A DNA stretch of 64,000 bases from Azospirillum agricola (GTDB lineage Bacteria > Pseudomonadota > Alphaproteobacteria > Azospirillales > Azospirillaceae). Under the pieces are notes generated by a model that saw only the letters and a list, made by a program, of their open reading frames with translations, was not told where the DNA came from and made no database searches. A program made the position numbers and the translations under genes. The stretch's first letter is position 1. The number at the start of each line of letters is the position of its first letter. Positions 25,426-34,091 of this stretch are shown piece after piece. The stretch is taken from positions 248,001 through 312,000 of the forward strand of contig NZ_JAGINM010000005.1 in NCBI RefSeq assembly GCF_017876095.1, given 5' to 3'.

Positions 25426-25857
25426 ATGAAACAGCGTAACAGCGCAGCCCTGCGGTGTGTGACGGCCGGCCTGATCCTGCTGGCCATGCTCCTCGCCCCT
25501 TTGGCGCCGGTGGCCGCCCAGAGCCGGGGCCCCGCCCTGTCGGACCGCTGCGGCCACGCCGTTTCCGCCGCCATTTCCACCGCTGTTTCCACCGCCGTCT
25601 CCCCACTGGGGCCGGACGCCGGGATGACCGCTTGCGGCCATGCCTCCTCCCGGACCACCGACGCACCGGCCATGGACATGGCGGAGGGCGACGGCTGCGC
25701 GGCCGTGCATTGCCACGTCATGCACGCCGGCCTGCCCCTCGGCGCCGCATCCCTTCCCGCCGTTCCGGCCCCCGCGCCGCCGCCGGCGCCCATGGCTGCC
25801 CTGCTGGACGGCGTTGGGGTGGATCCCGCGCTGGAGCCCCCGCGCGCCTTCCCGTGA
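25426..25857 (+). CDS. Small exported Cys/His/Met-rich protein
   Basis: A 143-residue protein with a clear signal peptide (MKQRNSAALRCVTAGLILLA, cleavage likely after PVAAQ at about 31). The mature part has several potential metal ligands: DRCGHAVSA, MTACGHASS, MDMAEGDGCAAVHCHVMHAG, then an alanine/proline tail. It resembles short periplasmic copper-associated proteins (DUF2946 type), though I cannot name it. It is preceded by an FNR-type promoter and followed after 118 bases by a DUF411 gene, so the pair probably handles copper or another metal when oxygen is low. Confidence 0.6.
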   Translation: MKQRNSAALRCVTAGLILLAMLLAPLAPVAAQSRGPALSDRCGHAVSAAISTAVSTAVSPLGPDAGMTACGHASSRTTDAPAMDMAEGDGCAAVHCHVMHAGLPLGAASLPAVPAPAPPPAPMAALLDGVGVDPALEPPRAFP

Positions 25858-25975
25858 CCGTCCGGCCCACGCCACGGCGCTCCCGCCGCCGGCCATCGGC
25901 CGCGCGGGAGCCGCACCGCCCGTCCCGTCTCCCCTTCCGCGGGAGCGGACCGCGAGTTTCGAAGGATTTGCCAAG

Positions 25976-26458
25976 ATGACGATGAAGACCAAGAAGGTTG
26001 CGGCCGCCCTGGCCGTGGCGGCCGTTCTGGCCGGTGGCGCCGCGATCGGCGGAGCCTCCCTGTTCGCCGGCGCCCCGGCCGCCGCGGCGCAGGTGGTCGA
26101 GGTGTGGAAGGCCCGGACGTGCGAATGCTGCACCGGATGGGTCCGGCACATGATCGCCGCCGGTTTCGCCGTCACGGTCCACGAGGTCGACGACGTCGAC
26201 CCGATCAAGGCGGAGCATGGCATCCCCGGACAGCTGCACTCCTGCCACACCTCGGTCGTCGACGGGTACGCGGTCGAGGGCCATGTCCCGGCGGCGGATG
26301 TCAAGCGGCTGCTCGCCGAGCGGCCCAAGGCCAGGGGACTGTCGGTTCCAGGCATGCCGCAGGACGCGCCGGGAATGGACATGAAGACGGGCGAACCCTA
26401 TCAGGTCGTCCTCTTCGGCGCCCCGGACGGCAGGATGCGGGTCTACGCGACCCACTGA
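25976..26458 (+). CDS. DUF411 metal-binding protein
   Basis: A 160-residue exported protein. After a signal peptide (about 1-38, ending AAAAAQ-like) comes the DUF411 domain: VEVWKARTCECCTGWVRHM with a CxCC-type cluster, GIPGQLHSCHTSVVDGYAVE, GHVPAADVKRLLAERP and GLSVPGMPQDAPGMDM, the order I know from this family. DUF411 proteins are commonly found in copper-resistance gene groups and bind copper in the periplasm. ATG 25976 follows AAGGATTTGCCAAG. Probable co-transcription with the upstream Cys/His/Met-rich gene under FNR-type control. Confidence 0.85.
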   Translation: MTMKTKKVAAALAVAAVLAGGAAIGGASLFAGAPAAAAQVVEVWKARTCECCTGWVRHMIAAGFAVTVHEVDDVDPIKAEHGIPGQLHSCHTSVVDGYAVEGHVPAADVKRLLAERPKARGLSVPGMPQDAPGMDMKTGEPYQVVLFGAPDGRMRVYATH

Positions 26459-26473
26459 AGGCGCGCCGGCCGG

Positions 26474-26689
26474 TCAGCTCGAAGGGCCGCCGGCGCGCAG
26501 CGCCGGACGTCCCGGTTCCCCCGGCTTGCGGAGGGCGATGGCGGCCGCGCCGCCGACGATCAGGACATCGGCGACGTTGAAGGTCGGCCAATGCCACCCG
26601 AAGGCGTGCAGATCGAGGAAATCGGTGACCGCCCCCTGGCGCAGGCGGTCGACGACGTTGCCGAGCGCCTCGCCGGCGGCGGTCAGGGA
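26474..26689 (-). pseudogene. lspA: 3' remnant of signal peptidase II gene (lspA)
   Basis: The minus-strand frame encodes 71 residues that match the C-terminal half of Lsp[21 protein letters not shown] then [20 protein letters not shown]. Both catalytic aspartates (in VVDRL and FNVAD) are present. The N-terminal half, with the first membrane helices, is missing: the frame runs straight into the 3' end of the D-Ala-D-Ala carboxypeptidase gene, whose stop codon overlaps it. No start codon or ribosome site is available. A complete lspA, essential for lipoprotein maturation, must lie elsewhere. Looks like a deletion or recombination scar. Confidence 0.8.
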
Positions 26690-27843
26690 CGCTGCTGGAG
26701 GGTGATGCAGTCCCTCTTCGCCCGCTTCAGGCTCTCACAGGCCGAACGGGCGGACGCGCCGTCGAATCCGACGAGCTGAGCCTTGAACAGCGCCCCCGAC
26801 CGCTGAACCGCCGGTTTCGCGGCGGCGGCCAGGGCGCCCAGCTCCTTCCGGACGGATTCCGCGTCCTGGCGGGCCGCCTGGAGGGTGCCATACGCGCCGG
26901 TCTGGATCGCCCAGCCTCCCGTCGCGGCGGCGGTTGCTGCTGCGGCGGCGGCGGGGCGCCGGACCTCCGGCTTGGGGGCGGACACCAAGGCGTCACCCGG
27001 CTTCACCGGGGCGCGGCTGCGGAAGCCGATGTCCATCAGCTCGACAATGCGCCGGTCGCGCTTGGCGGCGCTCTCGCCGCCCAGCACCACCGCGATCAGG
27101 CGACGGCCGTCGCGGGCGGCCGAGGCGGCGAGATTGAACCCGGACGCGGCGATGTAGCCGGTCTTGATGCCATCCATCCCGTCATAGCGGTCGAGCAGCC
27201 GGTTGTGCCCGTGGATGGTCTGGTCCTGCCAGTCGAAGCTGCGGCGGCTGAAGTAGGGATAGTAGCGCGCGTGGCTGCGGACGAGGACGCGGGACAGGAT
27301 CGCCATGTCGCGCGCGGTGGTGCGCTGCGCGCGGTCGGGCAGGCCGGACGCGTTGCGGAAGACGGTCCGCTTCATCCCGAGCTCGCGGGCCCGCCGGGTC
27401 ATCGCCTGCGCGAAGGCGGCTTCGTTCCCGGCCATCGCCTCGCCGAGGACGACGGCGACGTCGTTGGCCGATTTGGTGCTGAGCGCCAGGATCGCGTCCT
27501 CCACGCGGATGGTGTCGCCCGGCGCGACTCCAAGCCGGGAGGGCGCCATCGTCGTGGCGTGGTACGAGACCGGCAGCGGCTGGTCGAGCCGGAGCTGGCC
27601 GCGGTCGAGCGCCTCGAACGCCAGGAGGAGCGTCATCATCTTGGTCAGGGAGGCGGGATAGGTCGGGACGTCGGCGTTGTGCGCCCTCAGCACGGCCCCG
27701 GTGGCGGCGTCCATCAGGATCTCGGCGGCGACCGGCCGCGCCGGCGCCGATTCGCGCCCGGCCTTGGCCGCCGCCGGCACCGACAGGGAGGACACCGCCA
27801 CCAGGACGAGAGCGGCGGCGGCGGAGCGGGCACGGGCGAGCAT
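26683..27843 (-). CDS. D-alanyl-D-alanine carboxypeptidase with SPOR domain
   Basis: A 386-residue exported penicillin-binding protein of the DacA (S11) class that trims the terminal D-alanine from peptidoglycan stem peptides. The signal peptide covers about 1-26. The catalytic triad of motifs is complete: SLTK near 65, SAN in [18 protein letters not shown] near 125, and KTGY near 225. A C-terminal SPOR domain ([19 protein letters not shown] to the end) should target it to denuded septal glycan. An alanine-rich linker separates the parts. Its last codons overlap the lspA remnant. Confidence 0.92.
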   Translation of the reverse strand: MLARARSAAAALVLVAVSSLSVPAAAKAGRESAPARPVAAEILMDAATGAVLRAHNADVPTYPASLTKMMTLLLAFEALDRGQLRLDQPLPVSYHATTMAPSRLGVAPGDTIRVEDAILALSTKSANDVAVVLGEAMAGNEAAFAQAMTRRARELGMKRTVFRNASGLPDRAQRTTARDMAILSRVLVRSHARYYPYFSRRSFDWQDQTIHGHNRLLDRYDGMDGIKTGYIAASGFNLAASAARDGRRLIAVVLGGESAAKRDRRIVELMDIGFRSRAPVKPGDALVSAPKPEVRRPAAAAAATAAATGGWAIQTGAYGTLQAARQDAESVRKELGALAAAAKPAVQRSGALFKAQLVGFDGASARSACESLKRAKRDCITLQQRP

Positions 27844-28103
27844 GGCGGAAGATCCGGTCCAGCGGTTGGGCGAGAGGCCACGGGTAGCCCGGCCCGCCTT
27901 AAGCGACTGTTAAGCCCCCCCACGCCCGGCTGGAAAAATGCGGCGGCGGGACGGGTGACGAAGCGGTTGGATTGCGTGGCGGCAATGGCCACGGTCGCCT
28001 TCATGCTCCGCCCCCGCCGCCTTCCCGCGATCCTGACGGTCCTCCTGGGCTTCGCCCTGGGATCGGCGGTGCCGGACGCAAGGCGGGGCGCGGCGGCCCG
28101 GCC

Positions 28104-29039
28104 TCAGATCCCCTCGCCCAGGCAGATCCCGTCCCGCTTGCGCTCGACCCGGCAGGCGACTCCGGCGAAGTCGCACACCGGCGGGATGAGGGCGGCGACG
28201 CGGCGGCTGATGGCGTCGCCGCGATGCACGATGGCGTAGTCGAGCGGGGCCAGCGCGAGCGGGACCTCGACGCCGCGCAGGTCGCCCGCCTCGACATAGG
28301 GCGCGAAATAGGCGCGTGGCAGGTAGGTGATGCCGAGCCCGGCGCGCGCCAGTTCCGCCAGCCCGATCAGGCTGTTGCAGGTCAGCACCCGGCCGCGCTC
28401 GATCCCCAGCCGGTCCAGCTCGCGCAGCAGCCGCAGATGCAGCATCGACCCCTCGGCGTGAGTCAGCACGGGAAGCTGCGCCAGCCGTTCCAGCGAGAGC
28501 CGCTCCTCCCCGGCGGGGATCAGCTCGGGGCTGCACATCCAGGCGGATTCCAGCTTCGGCAGGGGATGGGTGACGTAGCCGGCGTCGGACTCCAGCGACG
28601 GGCTGATCACCAGATCCAGAGCGTGCCGGGCAAGCTGGTGGCGCAGTCCCGCCGCCATGTCCACGCGCGGCTCCAGCACCATGCGCGGATAGACCCGGCG
28701 GATCGCCGCCACCAGATCGGCCAGCCAGGTCAGGGCGACCATCTCGGTGACGCCGAAGCGGAAGCGCCCGGAAAAGGACTCGTCGCCGGCCAGACGGTGC
28801 AGCACCCCCTGGCGCAGGCTCAGCATCGCCGAGAAATCGTCGATGACCTCGCGCCCCTTCAAGGTCAGGGTCGCCGAGGCGTTGCCGCGCTCGATCAGCT
28901 CGACCCCGAAATGGGTCTCCAGCTCGTGGATGCGCTTCGAGATGGTCGATTGCGTGGTGCCGAGCCGCGCCGCGGCGCCGTGGAAGCTGCCAAGCTCGCT
29001 CACCCAATAGACGGCTTCGATCTGTTTTAGCGTCAGCAT
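28104..29039 (-). CDS. LysR family transcriptional regulator
   Basis: A 311-residue regulator. The N-terminal HTH is typical (LKQIEAVYWVSELGSFHGAA then ARLGTTQSTISKRI, residues 3-37), followed by the substrate-binding fold (RFRFGVTEMVALTWLADLV onward). Start at 29039 (MLTLKQIEAVY) is the family start with GGACAGGGG upstream; the frame extends to 29150 without similarity. It is divergent from the tricarboxylate-transporter catabolic operon, separated by 205 bases holding inverted and direct repeats, and is the natural candidate for its regulator. Confidence 0.92.
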   Translation of the reverse strand: MLTLKQIEAVYWVSELGSFHGAAARLGTTQSTISKRIHELETHFGVELIERGNASATLTLKGREVIDDFSAMLSLRQGVLHRLAGDESFSGRFRFGVTEMVALTWLADLVAAIRRVYPRMVLEPRVDMAAGLRHQLARHALDLVISPSLESDAGYVTHPLPKLESAWMCSPELIPAGEERLSLERLAQLPVLTHAEGSMLHLRLLRELDRLGIERGRVLTCNSLIGLAELARAGLGITYLPRAYFAPYVEAGDLRGVEVPLALAPLDYAIVHRGDAISRRVAALIPPVCDFAGVACRVERKRDGICLGEGI

Positions 29040-29144
29040 CCCCTGTCCCAACACTGTTGGATGAAAAAAAGCGATTGCCCGCGCCTGGAGCGTGCAAGGC
29101 GGCGGGCGCTCCGTGATTGCGGCCGGAATCGCCCGGAAATCAAG

Positions 29145-29216
29145 CATCATGAACGGTAGCGATTGCGCATGATGAAAAAAAGTCAGTTTTACCTAGTCAA
29201 TTTATAGCCTTTAATA
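29145..29216 (+). promoter_or_regulatory. LysR operator and promoter of the catabolic operon
   Basis: CATCATG (29145-29151) and CATGATG (29168-29174) form an interrupted palindrome. ATGAAAAAAAG occurs at 29061-29071 and again at 29172-29182. A promoter candidate TTTACC (29188-29193), 17 bases, TTAATA (29211-29216) points toward the first tctC gene. The arrangement fits LysR binding, which usually covers an interrupted palindrome upstream of the -35. Confidence 0.5.
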
Positions 29217-29244
29217 GCGATGAAATTTTCGCTTGGAGTGTGAA

Positions 29245-30240
29245 ATGCGGAGGCTTTGGAGCTGGGCCGTTGGGCTGTCGATGGTCGGGCTGTCGGTGGT
29301 CGGCTTGCCGATGACGGGCGCGGAGGCGGCGCAGGCGGCCTACCCCGACCGTCCGGTGCGGATCGTGGTGCCCTTCTCGGCGGGCGGCGGGCAGGACATC
29401 TTCATCCGCGTCATCGCCAACAAGGTTTCCGAACGGCTCGGCCAGCCGCTGGTCATCGACAACCGTCCGGGCGCGTCGGGCAACATCGGCGCCAGCACGG
29501 TCGCCGCCGCCGCGCCCGACGGCTACACGGTTCTGCTCGGCACGGCGGCGACGCACGGCATGAACCAGGCGCTGTTCAAGAAGCTCGACTTCGACGCGGT
29601 CAAGAGCTTCGAGCCGGTGGCGCTGGTCGCCGTCGTGCCGCTGGTGCTGGTCACCCACCCCTCGGTGCCGGCCAGGACGGTGCCCGAGCTGGTCGCCTAC
29701 CTGAAGGCCAACCCCGGCAAATTCAACTACGGCTCGTCGGGCACCGGCGCGCCGCTGCATCTGGCCGGCGAGCTGTTCAAGAAGTCGGCCGGGGTGGACG
29801 TCGTCCATGTCCCCTACAAGGGCTCGGCCCCGGCCATCGCCGATCTGCTGGCCGGCCGCACCATCCTGCAATTCGACACCTTCGCCGCCACCAACCAGCA
29901 CGTCGCGGCGGGCGCGCTGAACCGTCTGGCGGTGGCGGGGCCGACCCGCTCGCAGGGCGCGCCGGACCTGCCGACGCTGCTCGAACAGGGCGTTCCCGGC
30001 GTCGACGCCTATTCCACCAGCGCCATCTTCCTGCCGGCCGGAACGCCGCCGGCCATCGTCGACCGTCTGAACGCGGCGTTCCGCGCCGCCGTCTCCGACC
30101 CGTCCCTGGCCGGCAAGCTGGCCGAGATCGGCTTCGACCCGGTCACCGACTCGACCCCCGCCAGCCTGAAGGCGCATGTCGAGGCCGAGATCGCCAAATG
30201 GGCGCGCATCGTCGCCGACGCCGGCATCCAGGCCGAGTGA
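29245..30240 (+). CDS. TctC-family periplasmic substrate-binding protein (first copy)
   Basis: Solute receptor of the tripartite tricarboxylate transporter family, 331 residues, exported: signal peptide about 1-32 (ends MTGAEAAQAA). The mature start YPDRPVRIVVPFSAGGGQD and NRPGASGNIGASTVAAAAPDGYT are the TctC/Bug signatures. The aspartate and backbone groups of the PDGYT and SSGTGAPLHL loops hold a carboxylate ligand in known Bug proteins. ATG 29245 has GGAG seven bases upstream. First gene of the operon; a second TctC (33088) and TctBA (35800-37756) follow. Confidence 0.92.
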   Translation: MRRLWSWAVGLSMVGLSVVGLPMTGAEAAQAAYPDRPVRIVVPFSAGGGQDIFIRVIANKVSERLGQPLVIDNRPGASGNIGASTVAAAAPDGYTVLLGTAATHGMNQALFKKLDFDAVKSFEPVALVAVVPLVLVTHPSVPARTVPELVAYLKANPGKFNYGSSGTGAPLHLAGELFKKSAGVDVVHVPYKGSAPAIADLLAGRTILQFDTFAATNQHVAAGALNRLAVAGPTRSQGAPDLPTLLEQGVPGVDAYSTSAIFLPAGTPPAIVDRLNAAFRAAVSDPSLAGKLAEIGFDPVTDSTPASLKAHVEAEIAKWARIVADAGIQAE

Positions 30241-30247
30241 GCGGAGC

Positions 30248-31123
30248 ATGAGCGGCGCCCTCCCCCACCGCCCCTTGCGCATCGGCTTCATCGGCTTCGG
30301 CGAAGTGGCCTCGCACGTCCTTCCAGGCTTGCGCGACGCCGGCCTGACCGACATCGCCGTGTACGCCCGCCGCCCCGAGGCGCGCGACCGGGCAGCCGGG
30401 CTGGGCGCCGCGGCCTCGTCCGACATCGCCGCGCTGGCCGACCGCGACGTGGTCCTCGCCTGCGTGCCGGGTTCCGCCGCCGTCGACGCCGCCCGCAGCG
30501 CCGCCGCCCTGCCCTCCACCCTGCTCTATGTGGACGTCAGCTCGCTGGACCCCGCCGGCAAGCGCGCGGCGGCCGAGGCGGCGCCGGGCGTGTTCGTCGA
30601 CGCCGCGATCCTCGGCTCGGCGGTCGAACGCGGCCACCGGGTTCCGCTGGTCGCCTCGGGGCCGGGCGCCGCCCGCTTCGCCGGTCTCTTCGCGCCGCAC
30701 GGCATGGTGATCGAGGTCGTCGGCGACCGGCCCGGCGAGGCGGCGGCGATCAAGCTGGTGCGCAGCGTCTTCGTGAAGGGGCTCGAAGCCCTCTATGCCG
30801 AAGCCTTCGTCGCCGCCCGCCGCCTCGGCGTGCTCGACACGGTGGAGGCGAGCGTCGCCGAGTTCCTCGACGCCCGCCCGGCCAGGGACACCGCCGACAT
30901 GCTGCTGCGTTCGCATCTGCTGCACGCCGCCCGCCGGGCCGAGGAATGCGCGCTGTCCGCCCGCCTGGTGGCGGATGCCGGCCTCGACCCGCTGCTGTCC
31001 GCCGCCACCGCCGCCCTGATGGCGCGCACCGCCGCCCGCGTCCCGCAAGAGAAGGTCCGGGGCCGCCCCGGCGTGGCGCAGGCCGTCGCCCTGCTCGACG
31101 AATCGCTAGGAGACAACCCGTGA
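30248..31123 (+). CDS. NAD(P)-dependent dehydrogenase, DUF1932 type (first copy)
   Basis: A 291-residue beta-hydroxyacid-dehydrogenase-like enzyme. The Rossmann motif IGFIGFGEVASHVLPGL is near residue 12, and a C-terminal all-helical domain of the DUF1932 type follows about residue 180 (IKLVRSVFVKGLEALYAEA, with the conserved lysine). These enzymes oxidise or reduce 2- or 3-hydroxy acids with NAD(P). A second member lies at 34883 in the same operon. ATG 30248 is seven bases after the tctC stop, and the stop overlaps the next GTG. Confidence 0.85.
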   Translation: MSGALPHRPLRIGFIGFGEVASHVLPGLRDAGLTDIAVYARRPEARDRAAGLGAAASSDIAALADRDVVLACVPGSAAVDAARSAAALPSTLLYVDVSSLDPAGKRAAAEAAPGVFVDAAILGSAVERGHRVPLVASGPGAARFAGLFAPHGMVIEVVGDRPGEAAAIKLVRSVFVKGLEALYAEAFVAARRLGVLDTVEASVAEFLDARPARDTADMLLRSHLLHAARRAEECALSARLVADAGLDPLLSAATAALMARTAARVPQEKVRGRPGVAQAVALLDESLGDNP

Positions 31124-32313
31124 AGATCGCCCGCGTCGAAACCTTCCTGTTCCACCCCGGCAGCGGCAAGAACCTGCTGTTCGTGCGCATCGAGACCGAA
31201 AGCGGCCTGCATGGCTGGGGCGAGGCCTACGTCTCGGTCAAGAAGGAGAAGGTGGTCGATCAATACCTGAAGGCCATCGCCCCCTACCTGATCGGCCGCA
31301 GCGCCTTCAACATCCGCCATCTCGGCCAGATCCTGTTCGACGATTTCGCCATCCGCCGCAGCTCCGTCGATTTCCTCTGCGCCTGGAGCGCCGTCGAGAT
31401 CGCGCTCTGGGACCTCGTGGCCAAGAAGGCCGGGCTGCCGCTGCACAACATCCTGGGCGGCGCGGTGCGCGAGACGGTGCGCGTCTACGCCAACGGCTGG
31501 TGGTACGGCGTCGATTCCATCGACAAGACGGTGGAGCGCGCCCTGGCGGTCAAGGCGATGGGCTACACCGCGCTGAAATGGGATCCCTTCCCCGGCCCCT
31601 GGCGCACCTTCGTCTCGGCCGCCGAGGAGGATTACGCGGTCGACAACGTCCGCGCCGTGCGCGAGGCGGTCGGGCCGGAGATGGATCTGCTGATCGACGC
31701 CCACCGCCGGGTGGCGCCGCACCACGCGATCCGCGTCGCCCGCCGGCTGGCCGAATTCGGCATCTATTGCTACGAGGAGCCCTGCCTCTCCGACAACATC
31801 GATCTGGTGGCCGAGGTCCGGCAGGCCATCGACGTGCCGGTGGTGACCGGCGAGACCCTCTACACCAAGGAGGATTTCGTTCCGGTGCTGGCCAGGCGCG
31901 CCGCCGACATCCTCAACCCGGACGTCTGCGCGGTCGGCGGCATCGGCGCGATGCTCGACATCGCCGCCATGGCCCAGCCGCACGCGGTCGCCATCAGCCC
32001 GCACAACTACAACAGCACCATCGTCGGGCTGGCCGCCACCCTGCACCTGTCGGCGGTGATCCCGAACTTCACCATCGCCGAGCTGTTCATCAACCTCCGC
32101 GAGGCCTGCGACGCCATCACGCCCTCGCCCATCGTCATCGGGGAGGGCGGCTGGGCGGCGCTGCCGACCGCCCCCGGCCTCGGCGTCGAGATCGACCGCG
32201 AGGCGCTGCTCGCCCGCCCCTACCAGGACTTCCCGCACAAGGACATGCGCCAGTACTGGGAGGAATTCCCGCGCAAGAACTACGTGTGGGGCGTCGCCAA
32301 CGTCACGCGCTGA
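31120..32313 (+). CDS. Mandelate racemase/muconate lactonizing family enzyme
   Basis: Enolase-superfamily enzyme of 397 residues. Metal ligands are visible as Asp193 (LLIDAHRR), Glu219 (YCYEEPC) and Glu245 (VVTGETLY). Lys153 in ALKWDPF and His295 in SPHNYN are the probable acid/base pair, and His195 follows the first ligand as in several acid-sugar dehydratases. Most likely it abstracts the alpha proton of an acid sugar or related carboxylate and eliminates water, but epimerisation is also possible. GTG 31120 overlaps the previous stop by four bases (GTGA). Operon context: carboxylate importer, hydroxyacid dehydrogenases, aldolases. Confidence 0.88.
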   Translation: MKIARVETFLFHPGSGKNLLFVRIETESGLHGWGEAYVSVKKEKVVDQYLKAIAPYLIGRSAFNIRHLGQILFDDFAIRRSSVDFLCAWSAVEIALWDLVAKKAGLPLHNILGGAVRETVRVYANGWWYGVDSIDKTVERALAVKAMGYTALKWDPFPGPWRTFVSAAEEDYAVDNVRAVREAVGPEMDLLIDAHRRVAPHHAIRVARRLAEFGIYCYEEPCLSDNIDLVAEVRQAIDVPVVTGETLYTKEDFVPVLARRAADILNPDVCAVGGIGAMLDIAAMAQPHAVAISPHNYNSTIVGLAATLHLSAVIPNFTIAELFINLREACDAITPSPIVIGEGGWAALPTAPGLGVEIDREALLARPYQDFPHKDMRQYWEEFPRKNYVWGVANVTR

Positions 32314-32360
32314 TCCCCCCGCATTCCCTGATTCCCATTCCTGATTCGGGACCCTTCTCC

Positions 32361-33032
32361 ATGCCCCACGTCGACGACCACCGCCGCCCGTCCCCGGACC
32401 TCGTCCGCGCCTTCGCCGGCATCGCCGCCGCCACCGCCCACGAGGCGCAGGGCCGCACCGGCGCGCTCGCCTCCGGCGTCAAGCCGCTCTATTCCGGGAT
32501 GCGGCTGCTCGGCCCCGCCTTCACCTGCGAATGCCCGCCGGGCGACAATCTGACCCTGCACGCGGCGTTGAAGCTCGCCAAGCCGGGCGACGTGCTGGTC
32601 TGCGCGACCGGCGGCTTCACCGAGCAGGGCCTGTTCGGCGACGTGATGGCGAGCTGCGCCAAGGGCAACGGCATCGCCGGCCTGCTGACCGACGGCGGCG
32701 TGCGCGACGGCGCCACCATCCGCGACATCGGCTTCCCGGTCTTCGCCCGCGCCCAGTCCATCATCGGCACGGTCAAGGAAAGCCTGGGCCCGATCGGCCG
32801 CCCGGTGGTGGTCGGCGGGGTCGCGGTCAACCCCGGCGACCTCATCATCGGCGACGACGACGGCGTCGTGGTGGTGCCGCTCGGCACGCTGGAGACGGTG
32901 CTCGCCGCCAGCCGCGAGCGCGAAAAGAAGGAGGAGCGCTTCCGCGAGGCGCTGCTCACCGGCAAGACCACCTGGGACATGCTGAACCTCGACGCCCTGC
33001 TGCAAAGCAAGGGCATCGAGCTGACGCACTGA
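32361..33032 (+). CDS. RraA-like HMG/CHA aldolase (first copy)
   Basis: A 223-residue class II pyruvate aldolase-type protein of the RraA fold, like 4-hydroxy-4-methyl-2-oxoglutarate/4-carboxy-4-hydroxy-2-oxoadipate aldolase, which also decarboxylates oxaloacetate. The active-site loop GLLTDGGVRDGATIRD contains Arg115 and Asp116 (the R-D pair that binds substrate and metal in the known enzyme), and GDNLTLHAAL and GDVMASCAKGNGI are the family loops. It would cleave a product of the enolase/dehydrogenase steps to pyruvate plus another acid. ATG 32361 is 47 bases after the enolase gene. Confidence 0.88.
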   Translation: MPHVDDHRRPSPDLVRAFAGIAAATAHEAQGRTGALASGVKPLYSGMRLLGPAFTCECPPGDNLTLHAALKLAKPGDVLVCATGGFTEQGLFGDVMASCAKGNGIAGLLTDGGVRDGATIRDIGFPVFARAQSIIGTVKESLGPIGRPVVVGGVAVNPGDLIIGDDDGVVVVPLGTLETVLAASREREKKEERFREALLTGKTTWDMLNLDALLQSKGIELTH

Positions 33033-33087
33033 CCCCATCGACCGCCCCCCATCGACTGACGCCCGCCCGCCGATCGGAACCGACACC

Positions 33088-34077
33088 ATGTCCAAACTTC
33101 GCCGCGCCCTCCTCGCCGCCGGCCTTCTCGCGCCGCTGGCCCTCCTCGTGGCCGGCGCGCCGGGCGCGCAGGCCGCCGACGCTTATCCCTCACGGCCGGT
33201 CAGGCTGGTCGTGCCCTTCCCGCCCGGCGGGTCGAACGACCTGCTGGCCCGCGAGATCGCCGACGCGCTGGCCCAGCGCCTGAAGGCCCCCTTCGTCGTC
33301 GAGAACAAGGGCGGCGCCGGCGGCGCCATCGGCATCGAGGCGGTCGCCAAGGCGCCGGCCGACGGCTACACCATCCTGGTGGTGTCCAACAGCCTCGTCA
33401 CCGCCCCGGCGCTCAACCGCCAGCTCCGCTTCGACGCGGTGAAGGACTTCGCGCCGATCGCGCTGATCGCCGAGCTGCCGACCGTGCTGGCGGTGACGCC
33501 CGACGTGCCGGGGACGACGCTGGCCGAGGCGCTGGCCCACATCAAGGCCAACCCCGGCAAGCTGAACTACGCCTCGGCCGGCATCGGCGCGCCGCAGCAC
33601 CTCTCCACCGAGTATCTGAAATCGGCGACCGGCGCCGACATCGTCCACATCCCCCTGCAAGGCCAGGGTCAGATGCTGACCGAGATGCTGGGCGGGCGCG
33701 TGCAGCTGATGATCGGCGTGTTCAGCACCGCCCAGCCCTATTTCGCCAAGGGTTCGCTGAAGGCGCTGGCCACCGGCGGCGCCAGGCGCACCCCCGCCGC
33801 CCCCAACCTGCCGACCATCGCCGAGGCCGGCGTCCCCGGCTACGCCGTGCAATGGTGGCTGGGGGCTCTGGCCCCGGCCGGAACGCCGCCCGACATCGTC
33901 GGCCTGCTCAACCGCGAGATCCTCGCGCTCGGCCAGGACACCGCCTTCCGCGCCAAGCTGGCCGCCGCCGGCATCGACTGGGTGGGCTCCGGCCCGGCCG
34001 AGTTCGGCCGGACGCTGGCGAGGGATCTGGCGCTGTGGACCAAGGTCGTCGCCGACGCCGGCATCGAGGCCAAGTAA
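33088..34077 (+). CDS. TctC-family periplasmic substrate-binding protein (second copy)
   Basis: A 329-residue second solute receptor. Signal peptide about 1-30 (LAPLALLVAGAPGAQAAD), then YPSRPVRLVVPFPPGGSND and NKGGAGGAIGIEAVAKAPAD. It is clearly divergent from the first copy at 29245, for example PPGGSND against SAGGGQD in the binding loop, so the two probably bind different carboxylates and feed one TctAB channel. ATG 33088 is in the same operon, 55 bases after the aldolase gene. Confidence 0.92.
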   Translation: MSKLRRALLAAGLLAPLALLVAGAPGAQAADAYPSRPVRLVVPFPPGGSNDLLAREIADALAQRLKAPFVVENKGGAGGAIGIEAVAKAPADGYTILVVSNSLVTAPALNRQLRFDAVKDFAPIALIAELPTVLAVTPDVPGTTLAEALAHIKANPGKLNYASAGIGAPQHLSTEYLKSATGADIVHIPLQGQGQMLTEMLGGRVQLMIGVFSTAQPYFAKGSLKALATGGARRTPAAPNLPTIAEAGVPGYAVQWWLGALAPAGTPPDIVGLLNREILALGQDTAFRAKLAAAGIDWVGSGPAEFGRTLARDLALWTKVVADAGIEAK

Positions 34078-34091
34078 GGGGAGACCATTCG

